64,000 nt of DNA. It comes from Nocardioides sp. J54. GTDB taxonomy: Bacteria; Actinomycetota; Actinomycetes; Propionibacteriales; Nocardioidaceae. Shown one piece after another: positions 26,355 to 36,091 of this stretch. Made by a program: the position numbers and the translations under genes. Within the stretch, counting starts at the first letter, position 1. Every line of letters starts with the position of its first letter. The notes beneath the pieces were generated by a model. It was not told the origin of the DNA. It did not search any database and saw only the letters and a program-made list of their open reading frames with translations. The stretch covers positions 62,001 through 126,000 of the forward strand of contig NZ_JAER01000001.1 in NCBI RefSeq assembly GCF_000519005.1, in the 5' to 3' direction.

Positions 26355-28901
26355 TCAGGCGCGGGTCGGTACGCCGTACAGCGTGGTGCGCTCGCGGACC
26401 GGGCGGTCGATCCCGGCGCCGATCTCGACCAGCTCATCGACCGTCTTCGCGGAGCCGTGCTCGGAGCCGGCCATGCGCGAGATGGTCTCCTCCATCAGCG
26501 TGCCGCCGAGGTCGTTGGCGCCCGCCTCGAGCATGGCGCGGGTGCCCTCGACGCCGAGCTTCACCCAGCTGGTCTGGATGTTGTCGACGCGCCCGTGCAG
26601 CATGATCCGGGCCATCGCGTGCACGGCGAGGTTGTCGCGCAGGCTCGGCCCGGGGCGGGCGACGCCGGCGAGGTAGATCGGGGCGGAGGTGTGCACGAAC
26701 GGCAGCGGCACGAACTCGGTGAACCCGGTGGAGCCGTTCTCGCGGGCGGTGTCCTGGACCCGCTTGAGCACGTTGAGGTGGCCGACCCAGTGCCGCGGGT
26801 TGTCGACGTGGCCGTACATCATCGTCGACGTCGTCGGCAGGCCGATGCGGTGTGCGGTGCTGACGATCTCGATCCAGGTGCTGGCGGGCAGCTTGCCCTT
26901 CGTGAGCACCCAGCGGACCTCGTCGTCGAGGATCTCCGCGGCGGTGCCGGGCAGCGAGCCGAGCCCGGACTCGCGGGCCTTGATCAGGAAGTCCTCGATC
27001 GACAGGCCGGTGCGGGCGGTGCCGTTGACGACCTCCATCGGCGAGAACGCGTGGACGTGCATGTCCGGCACGCGCTTCTTCACCGCCGCGGCGATGTCGA
27101 AGTACGCCGACGCGGGCAGCTCGGGGTCGATGCCGCCCTGCATGCACACCTCGGTCGCGCCGAGGTCCCACGCCTCCTGGGCGCGGTCGGCGACCTCGTC
27201 GTAGGACAGCGAGTAGGCGTCGGGGTCGGTGCGGCGCTGCGCGAAGGCGCAGAAGCGGCAACCGACGTAGCAGACGTTGGTGAAGTTGATGTTCCGGTTG
27301 ACCACGTAGGTGACGTCGTCGCCCACCACCTGCTTGCGCAGGTCGTCGGCGAGCCGGACCACCTGCCGGAGCAGGTCGCCCTCGGCGGTCATCAGGGTCA
27401 GCGCGTGCTCGTCGGAGAGGTTGGCGGGGTCGGCCTCGGCGGCCCGGAGCGCGTCCCCGCCCTCGGCGTGCAGCACCGCAGGGGCACCGGTGCCCTGCGC
27501 GGCCTCGCGTACGGCGTCCCAGTCGCCGTAGACGGAGGCGAAGTCGCTGCGGCGGTCGTCGGTGCGGCCCTCGGCGTCGACGGCGGCGAACAGGTCGGTG
27601 CGGCCCGCGGACTCGAGGACGACGTCCGGCTCCTGCCACGGCAGGCCGGCGGGGCGGACGCCCTCGCGCGCCAGGCCGGGCATGTCGCCGTCGAGGTCGG
27701 CGAGCGCGGCGACGTGGGCGTGCAGGCGCGGGTCGATCCACGCCTCGCCGCGCACGAGCGAGCCGACGACGTACTCGGGGTGCACGGTGAGCCGGGCACG
27801 CAGGTCGAAGCCGCAGGTCGCGGTGATCGAGCGGAGCCGGTCGAGGGAGGGCCACGGGCGCTCCGGGTTGACGTGGTCCGGCGTCAGCGGGGAGACGCCG
27901 CCCCAGTCGTCGATGCCGGCGTCGAGCAGCGCGCGGCACTCCTCGAGGTCGACCAGGTTGGGGGGCGCCTGGATGCGCGCCTTCGGGCCGAGCACGAGGC
28001 GGGTGACGGCGATCGCGGCGCGGTACTCCGCCAGGCCGAGGTCGTCCACGTGGCGCATCGCGGTGTCGGGCTTGGCCCGGAAGTTCTGGACGATCACCTC
28101 CTGCACCGCGCCGTAGGCACGGGCGTTGGCGCGCAGCGCGAAGATCGTCTCGGCGCGCTCGGTGAGCGTCTCGCCGATGCCGACGAGCAGTCCGGTGGTG
28201 AAGGGGATGCCGTGGCGCCCGGCGTCCTCGAGCACCCGCAGCCGGACCTCGGGGTCCTTGTCGGGGGAGCCGAAGTGGGCCAGCCCCCTGGTCTCGAAGA
28301 GCCGGCGCGAGGTGGTCTCGAGCATCATCCCCATCGACGGGGACACCGGCTTGAGCCGGTTGAGCTCCTCCCACGACATGACGCCGGGGTTGAGGTGCGG
28401 CAGCAGGCCGGTCTCCTCGAGCACCCGGACCGCCATCGCGCGGATGTAGGCCAGGGTCGAGTCGTAGCCCTGCTCGTCGAGCCACGCCTGCGCCTCGGGC
28501 CAGCGGTCCTCCGGCCGGTCGCCGAGGGTGAACAGCGCCTCGAGGCAGCCGAGCTCGGCCCCCTGCCGGGCGATCTCGAGGATCTCGTCGGGGGAGAGGT
28601 ACGGCGCCCGGCCCTCACGCGCGGCCTGCGACGGCGTCTCCACGAAGGTGCAGTAGTGGCACCGGTCGCGGCACAGCTTGGTGACCGGGATGAACACCTT
28701 GGGCGAGTAGGTCACGACTCCGGGGCGCCCGGCGGCGACCAGGCCGGCGTCCCGCACCCGGGCGGCGGCCGCCGTCAGCCGGTCGAGCTCCTCGCCGGTC
28801 GCGGCCAGCAGGGCCTCGGCCTCAGCGGGGTCGAGGGCGGCGCCGCGCTCGGCTCGGGCGAGTGCGCGGCGGATCTGCTGGGGGGTCGGACCGTGCGTCA
28901 T
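26355..28901 (-). CDS. fbiC: FO synthase, fused CofG/CofH (FbiC)
   Basis: Makes FO (7,8-didemethyl-8-hydroxy-5-deazariboflavin), the chromophore of coenzyme F420, from tyrosine and a riboflavin precursor. The 848 residues contain two radical-SAM domains, fused as in actinobacteria. The N-terminal cluster motif is CRDRCHYC with Cys77, Cys81 and Cys84. The C-terminal motif is [10 protein letters not shown] near residues 541-551. TAGCCT lies 9 nt before the ATG with a GAGGCGG between, so it may have a very short leader. Confidence 0.97.
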   Translation of the reverse strand: MTHGPTPQQIRRALARAERGAALDPAEAEALLAATGEELDRLTAAAARVRDAGLVAAGRPGVVTYSPKVFIPVTKLCRDRCHYCTFVETPSQAAREGRAPYLSPDEILEIARQGAELGCLEALFTLGDRPEDRWPEAQAWLDEQGYDSTLAYIRAMAVRVLEETGLLPHLNPGVMSWEELNRLKPVSPSMGMMLETTSRRLFETRGLAHFGSPDKDPEVRLRVLEDAGRHGIPFTTGLLVGIGETLTERAETIFALRANARAYGAVQEVIVQNFRAKPDTAMRHVDDLGLAEYRAAIAVTRLVLGPKARIQAPPNLVDLEECRALLDAGIDDWGGVSPLTPDHVNPERPWPSLDRLRSITATCGFDLRARLTVHPEYVVGSLVRGEAWIDPRLHAHVAALADLDGDMPGLAREGVRPAGLPWQEPDVVLESAGRTDLFAAVDAEGRTDDRRSDFASVYGDWDAVREAAQGTGAPAVLHAEGGDALRAAEADPANLSDEHALTLMTAEGDLLRQVVRLADDLRKQVVGDDVTYVVNRNINFTNVCYVGCRFCAFAQRRTDPDAYSLSYDEVADRAQEAWDLGATEVCMQGGIDPELPASAYFDIAAAVKKRVPDMHVHAFSPMEVVNGTARTGLSIEDFLIKARESGLGSLPGTAAEILDDEVRWVLTKGKLPASTWIEIVSTAHRIGLPTTSTMMYGHVDNPRHWVGHLNVLKRVQDTARENGSTGFTEFVPLPFVHTSAPIYLAGVARPGPSLRDNLAVHAMARIMLHGRVDNIQTSWVKLGVEGTRAMLEAGANDLGGTLMEETISRMAGSEHGSAKTVDELVEIGAGIDRPVRERTTLYGVPTRA

Positions 28902-29005
28902 GACCGCCTCAGGCTACCTGCTGCCCTCCGGCCCGCAGCGGGCGAGGCTCCGGACGGACACCGCGGCCGGGGCGCCCGCCGCCGGCGTACCGGCGCCCTC
29001 CGCGA

Positions 29006-30340
29006 TCAGTTCGGCAGGCGGCTCTTGAGCTTGCCGACCCGGGCCACGAAGTTGCCCTGGTAGGACCCCGGGAAGCTCCACGTGACGACCGTGCCCCGAC
29101 CGCCGATGGCGGCGGTGACCGTGTCGGAGCACCGGCCGCTGACGGCCATGCAGTCGCCGCCGTTGCTCGTGTAGCTCGCGGTGATGCTCTCGAAGTCCCG
29201 GAAGCCCTCGTAGTGCAGCTGGAAGGCGTAGCAGCCCGGCTCGGTCGTGCAGCGCTTCTTCTTCCACCAGATCCGCTTCGGCTTCGACGTGCCGCAGAAC
29301 TCGTCGACGGCCTCGGCCTCCGAGCCCCACGGGTAGGTCGTCACGGCCTGCGCCTCGACGCAGCCACGCGCCCCGCCCTCGTCGGTGTCGATCTTCACCT
29401 TCTGGCCCTTGAGCGGGGTCCAGCTGCCGGGGCCGCCCGTGTTGATGACGACGTCGCCGGCGGACGCGGAATTGGTGAAGGTGAACTCCACGGCGCGGTA
29501 CGCCGCCCGCGCGGTCGCCTCGGGCGGCGGCGGCGTCTTGAGGTAGCACTCGTCGAGCGCCTCGACCGCCTCGGCGCGGTCCTCCTCGGCCGCGTCCTCG
29601 CCGTCGCTGAGCTCGAGCGAGTCCTGGGCGAACCAGGCGGCCATGGTGCCGGCACCGATGTCGTCGAGGCAGTCGGTGTCCTCGAGGTCCCACTCGTCAC
29701 CGACCTGCTTGGCCCAGTTGCCGCTGCAGTCGAGGAGGCTCTCGTAGTAGGTGTTCGCGTCGGCACGCTTCCACTCACCGGTGTAGGTCCACGTGTCACC
29801 GCTGCGCTCGACGAGGCCGCGCTCCTCGAGGTCGCCGGACCGGTGCTCGTGCAGCAGCTCGTCGACGGCGCAGTCGACGTCGCCGTTGCTGGCCCAGGCC
29901 GGCTTCTCGACGCCGGCGGCGATGGCCTTGGCCGCGTCCTTGTCAGCCGCGCTGAGCGGGCCGATGCCGAGGCGGCCGGTGAAGTAGAGGAAGCCACCGA
30001 CGCCGAGGCCGATCACGAGGACCAGGGCGACGACGGCGGCGATGATGATGCCCGCACGGGACTTGCGGGGCGGCTGCGGGGGGAACCCGCCGCCGTACCC
30101 GCCGTAGCCGGGAGGTGCGCCGTACGGCGGCTGCCCACCGCCACCGGCCGGGGGCGGTGCGACCGGCGGGTAGCCGGTGGGCGGACCAGGCGGGGGAGCG
30201 GAGTCGGGGTCGGCGCCCCACTGCGGCGGCAGTGCCGTCGGCGGCTGCGCGGGCGGCGGGCCGGCGGGCTGGCCCTGGGGACGCTCGGCGCGCGGGCTCG
30301 TCGGCTCCTCGCGCGGCCAGATCGGCGACTGGTCGTTCAT
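29006..30340 (-). CDS. Membrane-anchored protein with Pro-rich N-terminus and extracellular domain
   Basis: 444 residues. A cytoplasmic tail of about 105 residues is rich in Pro, Gly and Tyr (PPYGAPPGYGGYGGGFPPQP), as in DUF4190-type or other envelope proteins. One helix follows (AGIIIAAVVALVLVIGLGVG, residues about 107-130), then a large extracytoplasmic region with eight or more cysteines, paired in DCAVDE, LDCSGN, TDCLDD, DECYLK, RGCVEA, EFCGTS, RCTTEPGC, GDCMAVSGRC. No catalytic motif recognised. ATG 30340 is used; a 15-bp hairpin lies just upstream. Confidence 0.75.
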   Translation of the reverse strand: MNDQSPIWPREEPTSPRAERPQGQPAGPPPAQPPTALPPQWGADPDSAPPPGPPTGYPPVAPPPAGGGGQPPYGAPPGYGGYGGGFPPQPPRKSRAGIIIAAVVALVLVIGLGVGGFLYFTGRLGIGPLSAADKDAAKAIAAGVEKPAWASNGDVDCAVDELLHEHRSGDLEERGLVERSGDTWTYTGEWKRADANTYYESLLDCSGNWAKQVGDEWDLEDTDCLDDIGAGTMAAWFAQDSLELSDGEDAAEEDRAEAVEALDECYLKTPPPPEATARAAYRAVEFTFTNSASAGDVVINTGGPGSWTPLKGQKVKIDTDEGGARGCVEAQAVTTYPWGSEAEAVDEFCGTSKPKRIWWKKKRCTTEPGCYAFQLHYEGFRDFESITASYTSNGGDCMAVSGRCSDTVTAAIGGRGTVVTWSFPGSYQGNFVARVGKLKSRLPN

Positions 30341-30356
30341 CGGCTGCAACACCCTC

Positions 30357-30390
30357 GCTCCCACGGGCCGCGGGTGCGGCCCGTGGGAGC
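30357..30390 (-). terminator. 15-bp perfect hairpin between the MMPL gene and the gene at 29006
   Basis: Arms 30357-30371 and 30376-30390 pair perfectly around a 4-nt loop. It follows the MMPL stop by about 37 nt and precedes the next ATG by 16 nt. No U-tract. It could terminate, or act within the leader of the downstream gene. Confidence 0.6.
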
Positions 30391-30426
30391 ATCGTAGGTC
30401 GATCGAGCCCCGCTCAAACGCGGAAA

Positions 30427-32817
30427 TCAGACCCCGACGGGTTCCTTGTCGGTGTCGACCACCGGCGGCTCGTCGGCCGGCGGCTCGGGGGTGCGTGCGG
30501 CCGGGCCGCGGTCCAGCCTGCTGGGCCACCAGATCTTCCCGCCGAGGTCGAGGTTGAGGGCGGTGACCAGCACCGACCGCACGACCATCGTGTCGAGCAG
30601 CACGCCAAGGGCGACCGCCACGCCGAGCTCGGCGAGGAACACCAGCGGCAGCGAGCCGAGGACGAGGAAGGTCGCGGCGAGCACGATGCCCGCGGAGGTG
30701 ATCACGCCCCCGGTCGAGGACAGCGCCACCAGGGACCCTGCGCGGGTTCCTCGGGTTGCGGTCTCCTCGCGGACCCGGGTCATCAGAAAGATGTTGTAGT
30801 CGATGCCCAGGGCGACGAGGAAGACGAAGGCGAACAACGGGAAGCCGGGGTCGGCCCCGGCGAAGCCGAAGACGTACTCGAACAGCAGCGCCGAGATCCC
30901 CAGGGCGGCGCCGAAGGACAGCACCACCGTGGCGATCAGCAGCACCGGCGCGAGCACCGCCCTCAGCAGCGCGAGCAGGATGAGGAACACGACCGCGAGC
31001 ACCAGCGGGATGATGACCAGGTTGTCGCGGTTCGACGCGATCTTGGTGTCGAGGTAGAACGCTGACCCGCCGCCGACGACCGCGTCCGCGCCCTCGACGT
31101 CGTGGACCGCGTCCCGGCTGTCCTCGACGATGTCGAAGGCCGCCTGCGAGGAGATGTCCGCGCCGATCGTGGCCTCGAAGTACGAGCGACCGCCGCCCAT
31201 CGCGACCGCCTGCTCGGGCGTGCCGAGGCCGTCGATGCCGGCGAGTGTGTCCTGCACCGCGTCGACGCGGTCGGTGTTCGCGACCACCTGGATGGTGTTG
31301 GAGGCGTCCTGCAGGCCGTGGTCCTCGAGGAGCTTCTGGCCCTTGATGGAGTCGAACTCCTTGGTGTAGGTGTCCTCGGTCGAGAGCCCGCCCGTGTCGA
31401 GGCGGAAGAGCCCGAGGCAGGCGACCAGCAGCAGCCCGGTCGTGACGACCCAGACCGTGCGCGGCCGGGGCCGGATAGCAGCGCCGACCTTGGCCCACAG
31501 GCCCGACGAGGTGGGCTCGCGGGAGCCGAAGTCCGGTCGCCCGTGCACGCCGGTCGTGTGCTCGATGCCGACCTGGAGCAGCATGAGCAGGCCCAGCACG
31601 GCCGGCAGCACACCGACCATCAGCACACTACCGAGGGCGCCGAGCCCGCCGTCCTGGCCGGACAGTGCGCTGCCCGACGCGGCGGCGACCGCGCCGCCGA
31701 CGAGCATGCCGGCGCCGACCCGGACCCAGCGTGCGTGCTGGCCCTGCTGGGGGCCGAAGATCCAGCGCCCGACGATGACGAGCAGTGCCGGCAGCAGGGT
31801 GACCATGACCAGGAAGGTCACCGCGATGCCGATGGCGATGACCGGGCCGAGGCCGGCGGTGGAGTTGAGGTCGGCGAAGACCAGGCACAGCATGCCGACG
31901 CAGACGGTCGCCGCACTGGCGAGGATGGCCGGCGCCGCGCGGTGCAGGGCGAAGGCCATCGCCTCGTGCCGGTCCTCGTGGCGCCGCAGCTCCTCGCGGT
32001 AGCGCGCGACCAGCAGCAGGGCGTAGTCGGTGCCGGCGCCGATCACGAGGATGCTCAGGATCGCCTGGCTCTGCCCGTTGACCGTGAGGTCGGCGTACTT
32101 CGCCAGCAGGTAGACCAGGCCGGTCGCGATCATGTTGGCCGCCACGGCGCAGAAGATCGGCAGCAGCCACAGGAACGCGCTGCGGTAGGTGAGCAGCAGG
32201 ATCACGACGACCACGGAGAGGGTGGCGAGGATGAGGGTGCTGTCGATGCCCTCGAAGGACTCGGCCGCGTCGGCTGCCTGGCCGCCGTAGCCGGCGAGGT
32301 GGACCTCGACGCCGTCGATGCGGGCGATGTCGCGGATCTCCTCGGCCGCGTCGGGGATGGCGTTCCACCCGTCGTCGCCGTAGTTGAGGACGAGGTAGAG
32401 GTAGCCGACCTCACGGTCGTCGGAGAGCAGCTGCTGTGGCAGGTTCGCCGCCTGCGCGACGTTGGGCGAGAGCACGTCGGGACGGCCGTCGCCGTCGGCG
32501 TCGGTGACGCCGTCGACCTCGGCGGCGATCTCCGCGGCCTGCTCGTCCATCGCGGCCAGGTCGGCGTCGGTGAGTCCGCCGTCGCGGTGGTAGGTGACGA
32601 GGGTCGGGATGTCGTTGGGGTCGACCGTCTCGGACAGCTCCTCGAGGACGGTCGTCGACTCCGCGGACTCCGGGAGCCAGGAGGACGCCTCGTTGTTCTG
32701 GACGTCGACCAGCTTTGCGTTCAGCGGTGCCAGGGACAGGGCAGCGAACACGACGATCGCTGCCACGATCCACTTGGTGACGGGGCCGGTGAGCCGGCCG
32801 GCGATCTGACGGTGCAT
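30427..32817 (-). CDS. MMPL/RND-family lipid transporter
   Basis: 796 residues with the MMPL architecture: one N-terminal helix, a periplasmic loop of about 150 residues, five helices, then a repeat of the same order. Proton-relay aspartate-tyrosine pairs in TM4 and TM10 are present in GAGTDYALLLVARYREE and VALGIDYNIFLMTRVREE. Probably exports a lipid or other hydrophobic molecule using the proton gradient. Start ATG 32817 has GAAGGG about 8 nt upstream; earlier in-frame starts would add 37 unconserved residues. The cargo is unknown. Confidence 0.93.
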   Translation of the reverse strand: MHRQIAGRLTGPVTKWIVAAIVVFAALSLAPLNAKLVDVQNNEASSWLPESAESTTVLEELSETVDPNDIPTLVTYHRDGGLTDADLAAMDEQAAEIAAEVDGVTDADGDGRPDVLSPNVAQAANLPQQLLSDDREVGYLYLVLNYGDDGWNAIPDAAEEIRDIARIDGVEVHLAGYGGQAADAAESFEGIDSTLILATLSVVVVILLLTYRSAFLWLLPIFCAVAANMIATGLVYLLAKYADLTVNGQSQAILSILVIGAGTDYALLLVARYREELRRHEDRHEAMAFALHRAAPAILASAATVCVGMLCLVFADLNSTAGLGPVIAIGIAVTFLVMVTLLPALLVIVGRWIFGPQQGQHARWVRVGAGMLVGGAVAAASGSALSGQDGGLGALGSVLMVGVLPAVLGLLMLLQVGIEHTTGVHGRPDFGSREPTSSGLWAKVGAAIRPRPRTVWVVTTGLLLVACLGLFRLDTGGLSTEDTYTKEFDSIKGQKLLEDHGLQDASNTIQVVANTDRVDAVQDTLAGIDGLGTPEQAVAMGGGRSYFEATIGADISSQAAFDIVEDSRDAVHDVEGADAVVGGGSAFYLDTKIASNRDNLVIIPLVLAVVFLILLALLRAVLAPVLLIATVVLSFGAALGISALLFEYVFGFAGADPGFPLFAFVFLVALGIDYNIFLMTRVREETATRGTRAGSLVALSSTGGVITSAGIVLAATFLVLGSLPLVFLAELGVAVALGVLLDTMVVRSVLVTALNLDLGGKIWWPSRLDRGPAARTPEPPADEPPVVDTDKEPVGV

Positions 32818-32937
32818 GCGAAGGACCCTTCCACTGGGTCTTCCCGGGGGCATCGGGGATTTCTCCGGATCCGACCCTGAGATCACCCCGAACTCATCGC
32901 CCGGCGGGAACCTTTCTCGTCCCGCCACCCACGAGAC

Positions 32938-32978
32938 ACCGGAGGGCCCCGGGACGTGACGTCCCGGGGCCCTCCGGT
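32938..32978 (-). terminator. 18-bp terminator hairpin after the acyl-CoA dehydrogenase gene
   Basis: Arms 32938-32955 and 32961-32978 pair perfectly around GTGAC. It follows the acyl-CoA dehydrogenase stop (33009) by about 30 nt and lies upstream of the MMPL gene. Confidence 0.8.
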
Positions 32979-33008
32979 TGGTGAGGCCTTGCTAGCGCGG
33001 CAGGCAGG

Positions 33009-34157
33009 TCACAGGCCGAGCGACCGGCCGATGATCTCCTTCTGGATCTCGGTCGTGCCGCCGTAGATCGTCTGGATCCGGCTGTCGGCGTAGGCCTTGG
33101 CGATGGGGTACTCCATCATGAAGCCGTAGCCACCGTGCATCTGCAGGCCCTGATTGACGACCTTGAGCTGCAGCTCGGTCGTCCACCACTTCGCCATCGA
33201 GGCGAGCGAGGTGTCGGCCGTGCCGGCGTTGAGCTGCTCGACGCAGTGGTTGACGAAGGTGCGGGCGATGTAGGCCTCGGTGGCCATCTCGGCCAGCACG
33301 AAGCGGGTGTTCTGGAACTTCCCGATCGGCTTGCCGAAAGCCTCGCGCGACTTCACGTAGTCGAGGGTCATGTCGAGGACGTGCTCGATCGCGGCGATCG
33401 CCATGGTGGCGATGGAGATCCGCTCCTGCGGCAGGTTCTGCATGAGGTAGATGAAGCCCATGCCCTCCTCGCCGAGGAGGTTCGCCTTCGGGACCACGAC
33501 GTTGTCGAAGTTCAGCTCGGCGGTGTCCTGCGCCTTGAGGCCGAGCTTGTCGAGGTTGCGGCCGCGGGTGAAGCCCTCCATGCCCTCCTCGACGACGACG
33601 AGGCTGAAGCCGTGCGCGCCGGCCTCGGGGTTGGTGCGGGCCACCACGATCACCAGGTCGGACAGGATGCCGTTGGTGATGAAGGTCTTCGAGCCGTTCA
33701 GGACGTAGTGGTCGCCCTTGTCGACGGCCGTGGTGCGCAGGCCCTGCAGGTCCGATCCGGCGCCCGGCTCGGTCATCGCGATCGCGGTGACGATGTCGCC
33801 GGAGACGCAGCCGGGCAGCCAGCGCGCCTTCTGCTCGTCGTTGCAGAGCTCGTTGAGGTAGGGCACCGTGATGTCGTTGTGCAGCGCGAAGCCGAGGCCG
33901 CTCGCACCGACGCGGGTGATCTCCTCGGTCAGGACCATGTTGTAGCGGAAGTCCTTGATGCCGGGCCCGTCGAACTCCTCGGGGACGTCGAAGCCGAGCA
34001 GGCCGGCCTGACCCGCCTTGCGCCACACGTCGCGGTCGACCTGGCCGTCCTTCTCCCACTGCTCGTGGTGCTCGACGACCTCGCGCTCGAGGAAGGCGCG
34101 GACGGTGTTGCGGAAGTCCTCGTGCTCGGTCTCGTAGATGCTGGGACGCTCGGGCAT
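33009..34157 (-). CDS. Acyl-CoA dehydrogenase, LCAD-like
   Basis: 382 residues, FAD-dependent alpha,beta-desaturase of acyl-CoA. Landmarks are AMTEPGAGSDL near residues 127-137, the ITNG stretch, REAFGKPIGKFQ near 270, and IYGGTTEIQKEIIGRSL at the C-terminus. The usual catalytic Glu of short/medium-chain enzymes (YEGT) is Gly here; the helix reading QERISIATMAIAAIEHV puts Glu258 where the base lies in long-chain and isovaleryl-CoA enzymes. Its ATG overlaps the stop of the LLM gene upstream, so the two are translationally coupled. The natural acyl substrate is unknown. Confidence 0.93.
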   Translation of the reverse strand: MPERPSIYETEHEDFRNTVRAFLEREVVEHHEQWEKDGQVDRDVWRKAGQAGLLGFDVPEEFDGPGIKDFRYNMVLTEEITRVGASGLGFALHNDITVPYLNELCNDEQKARWLPGCVSGDIVTAIAMTEPGAGSDLQGLRTTAVDKGDHYVLNGSKTFITNGILSDLVIVVARTNPEAGAHGFSLVVVEEGMEGFTRGRNLDKLGLKAQDTAELNFDNVVVPKANLLGEEGMGFIYLMQNLPQERISIATMAIAAIEHVLDMTLDYVKSREAFGKPIGKFQNTRFVLAEMATEAYIARTFVNHCVEQLNAGTADTSLASMAKWWTTELQLKVVNQGLQMHGGYGFMMEYPIAKAYADSRIQTIYGGTTEIQKEIIGRSLGL

Positions 34158-35194
34158 CAGCTCACCCACTCCTTGATCTGTGCGATGGTCCCGGCGGGGT
34201 CGTCCGACGCCGGGGAGACGGAAAGGTTGGTCACGCCGGACTCCCTGAACGCGGCGATGCGCTCCTTGACGTACGACGCCGGGCCGACCAGGTTGCCCGC
34301 CTCGAGCCACTCGAGCGGGACGAGGGCCTCGGCCGCCTTCTTCTTCCCCGAGAGGTAGAGGTCCTGGATCTCCTTCGCCTCCTTCTCGAAGCCGTACTCG
34401 CAGGCGAGCTGGTTGTAGAAGTTCTTGTCGCGTGCGCCCATGCCGCCGACGTACAGGGCGTAGAGCGGGCGCATGAAGTCGAGCAGCGCCTTCGTCTCCG
34501 GGCCCTCGCCGATGGCGACCATGCCGCCGGCGCACACCTCGAGCGGCGCCAGGTCGGGGGAGCGCTTCGCGGCGCCGCGGGCCAGGGACTCGCCCCACAC
34601 CTGCTGGGCCTTCTCCGGGTAGTAGAGGAACGGCAGCCAGCCGTCGGCGACCTCCGCGGTCATCGCGACGTTCTTGTCGCCCAGGGCGGCGACCCAGATC
34701 GGCAGGTCGGCGCGCTCGGGCTTGTTGAGCAGCTTCAGCGGCTTGCCCAGGCCCAGGCCCTGGCCCTCGGGCAGGGGGACCTGGACGGTCTTGCCCTGGA
34801 AGTCCAGCCGCTCGCCGCGCAGCCCGGCGCGGATCACCTGGATGACCTCGCGGGTGCGGGTGAGCGGGCGGTCGTAGGGAATGCCGTGGAAGCCCTCGAT
34901 CACCTGGGGCCCCGAGGCGCCGAGGCCGAGGACCGCGCGGCCGCCGGAGACGTTGTCGAGGCCGGCCGCGGTCTGCAGCAGGGCGCCCGGGGTGCGCGAG
35001 TAGATGTTGAGGATCCCCGCGCCGATCTGCACGGTCTCCGTCTTCGCGGCGAGGTAGCCCATCAGGGTCGGCGCGTCGAAGCCGTACGGCTCGGCGACCC
35101 AGATCATGTCGAGGCCGGCCCTCTCGAGCGCGACGACCTGGTCGGCCGACTCGCGCGGGTTGCCCGCGTAGACGAGCGGCATCGAGAGCTTCAT
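34157..35194 (-). CDS. LLM-class F420-dependent oxidoreductase
   Basis: 345-residue TIM-barrel protein of the luciferase-like (LLM) family, F420-binding branch. It begins MKLSMPLVYAGNPRESADQV; AEPYGFDAPTLMGYLAAKTE and LGLGASGPQVIEGFHG are characteristic. No signal peptide. ATG 35194 has AAGGGAG 5 nt upstream. It is the first gene of an operon with the acyl-CoA dehydrogenase and divergent from an F420:NADP-type reductase. The reaction is unknown; the fbiC gene nearby shows that the host makes F420. Confidence 0.9.
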   Translation of the reverse strand: MKLSMPLVYAGNPRESADQVVALERAGLDMIWVAEPYGFDAPTLMGYLAAKTETVQIGAGILNIYSRTPGALLQTAAGLDNVSGGRAVLGLGASGPQVIEGFHGIPYDRPLTRTREVIQVIRAGLRGERLDFQGKTVQVPLPEGQGLGLGKPLKLLNKPERADLPIWVAALGDKNVAMTAEVADGWLPFLYYPEKAQQVWGESLARGAAKRSPDLAPLEVCAGGMVAIGEGPETKALLDFMRPLYALYVGGMGARDKNFYNQLACEYGFEKEAKEIQDLYLSGKKKAAEALVPLEWLEAGNLVGPASYVKERIAAFRESGVTNLSVSPASDDPAGTIAQIKEWVS

Positions 35195-35260
35195 GGATCT
35201 CCCTTCCGGCCGGGGGCCGAGGTCGGTGGAGCAGCGGCGGGCCACCCCGCCAGCACAACT

Positions 35261-35279
35261 GTGACAGTAACACTGTCAC
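35261..35279. promoter_or_regulatory. Perfect 8-bp inverted repeat, TetR-type operator, in a divergent promoter
   Basis: GTGACAGT (35261-35268), AAC, ACTGTCAC (35272-35279). It lies between the divergent LLM and NADPH-reductase genes, 67 nt and 84 nt from their starts, so one regulator could control both. No TetR gene lies in the window. Confidence 0.65.
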
Positions 35280-35363
35280 GATGCAACGGTCGTGGGATAC
35301 CGCGGGTACGCCACGACGCGTGTGAGAACCTGCTCATCTATTTCGTCTCAGGAGGATCTGACC

Positions 35364-36053
35364 GTGACTGACACCCGCTACACCGTCGCCGTCATCGGCG
35401 GCACCGGCCCGCAGGGCAAGGGCCTGGGCTACCGCTTCGCCAAGAACGGCCACGACATCGTCCTCGGCTCCCGTGCCGCGGAGAAGGCCGAGGCCGTCGC
35501 CGCCGAGGTGACCGAGCGGCTGGCGGGCGTCGCGGGTGCGGGCACCGCCAAGGGCGCGGCCAACGCCGACGCGATCGCTGCTGCCGACGTCGTCCTGCTG
35601 GCCGTGCCGTACGACGGCCACGACGAGCTCGTCGCCTCGCTGGCCGGCGACCTCGCGGGCAAGACCGTCATCTCCTGCGTCAACCCGCTGGCCTTCGACA
35701 AGCGCGGCGCCCACGGCCGCGTGATCAACGGCGGCGAGGGCTCGGCCGCCGAGTCGGCCGCCGAGCTGGCGCCCGAGGCCACCGTGGTCGGCGCCTTCCA
35801 CAACGTCGCCGCGCCGCTGCTGTGGGGTGAGGACGAGTTCCTCGACGAGGACGTCATCGTCGTCGGTGACTCCGCCGACGGCAAGCAGGTCGCCATCGAC
35901 CTGGCCGCCTCGGTCACCGGTCGCCCGGGCGTGGACGGCGGCAAGCTCCGTCTGGCCCGCGTGCTCGAGCCGTTCACCGCGGTGCTCATCTCGATCAACC
36001 GCAAGTACAAGACCCACGCCGGCATCCGGGTCACCGGGCTCGGCGAGCACTGA
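35364..36053 (+). CDS. F420-dependent NADP reductase-like (NpdG family)
   Basis: 229 residues, Rossmann-fold protein of the F420:NADP oxidoreductase family. The N-terminus VAVIGGTGPQGKGLGYRFAK holds the GxGxxG-type loop at residues 11-20, followed by VLGSR for the NADP 2'-phosphate. Later blocks are VVLLAVPYDGH and GAFHNVAAPLLW. It probably exchanges hydride between F420H2 and NADP(H). GTG 35364 has AGGAGG at 35350-35355. Confidence 0.92.
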   Translation: MTDTRYTVAVIGGTGPQGKGLGYRFAKNGHDIVLGSRAAEKAEAVAAEVTERLAGVAGAGTAKGAANADAIAAADVVLLAVPYDGHDELVASLAGDLAGKTVISCVNPLAFDKRGAHGRVINGGEGSAAESAAELAPEATVVGAFHNVAAPLLWGEDEFLDEDVIVVGDSADGKQVAIDLAASVTGRPGVDGGKLRLARVLEPFTAVLISINRKYKTHAGIRVTGLGEH

Positions 36054-36056
36054 GCC

Positions 36057-36091
36057 GTCCGGGGAGGGCCCGTCAGCGGGCCTCCCCGGAC
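36057..36091. terminator. Shared terminator between convergent genes
   Basis: Arms 36057-36072 and 36077-36091 pair with a single bulged G. The minus-strand stop codon (36073-36075) sits in the 4-nt loop. It serves the NpdG-like gene rightwards and the ECF partner gene leftwards. Confidence 0.7.

Noticed and set aside
26235..29063. 942-codon + strand open frame
   Set aside because: Antisense to fbiC, whose two radical-SAM motifs are clear.
33009..34157. Inactive acyl-CoA dehydrogenase, because the usual YEGT Glu is Gly
   Set aside because: Long-chain and isovaleryl-type enzymes carry the base on another helix, and Glu258 fits that position.
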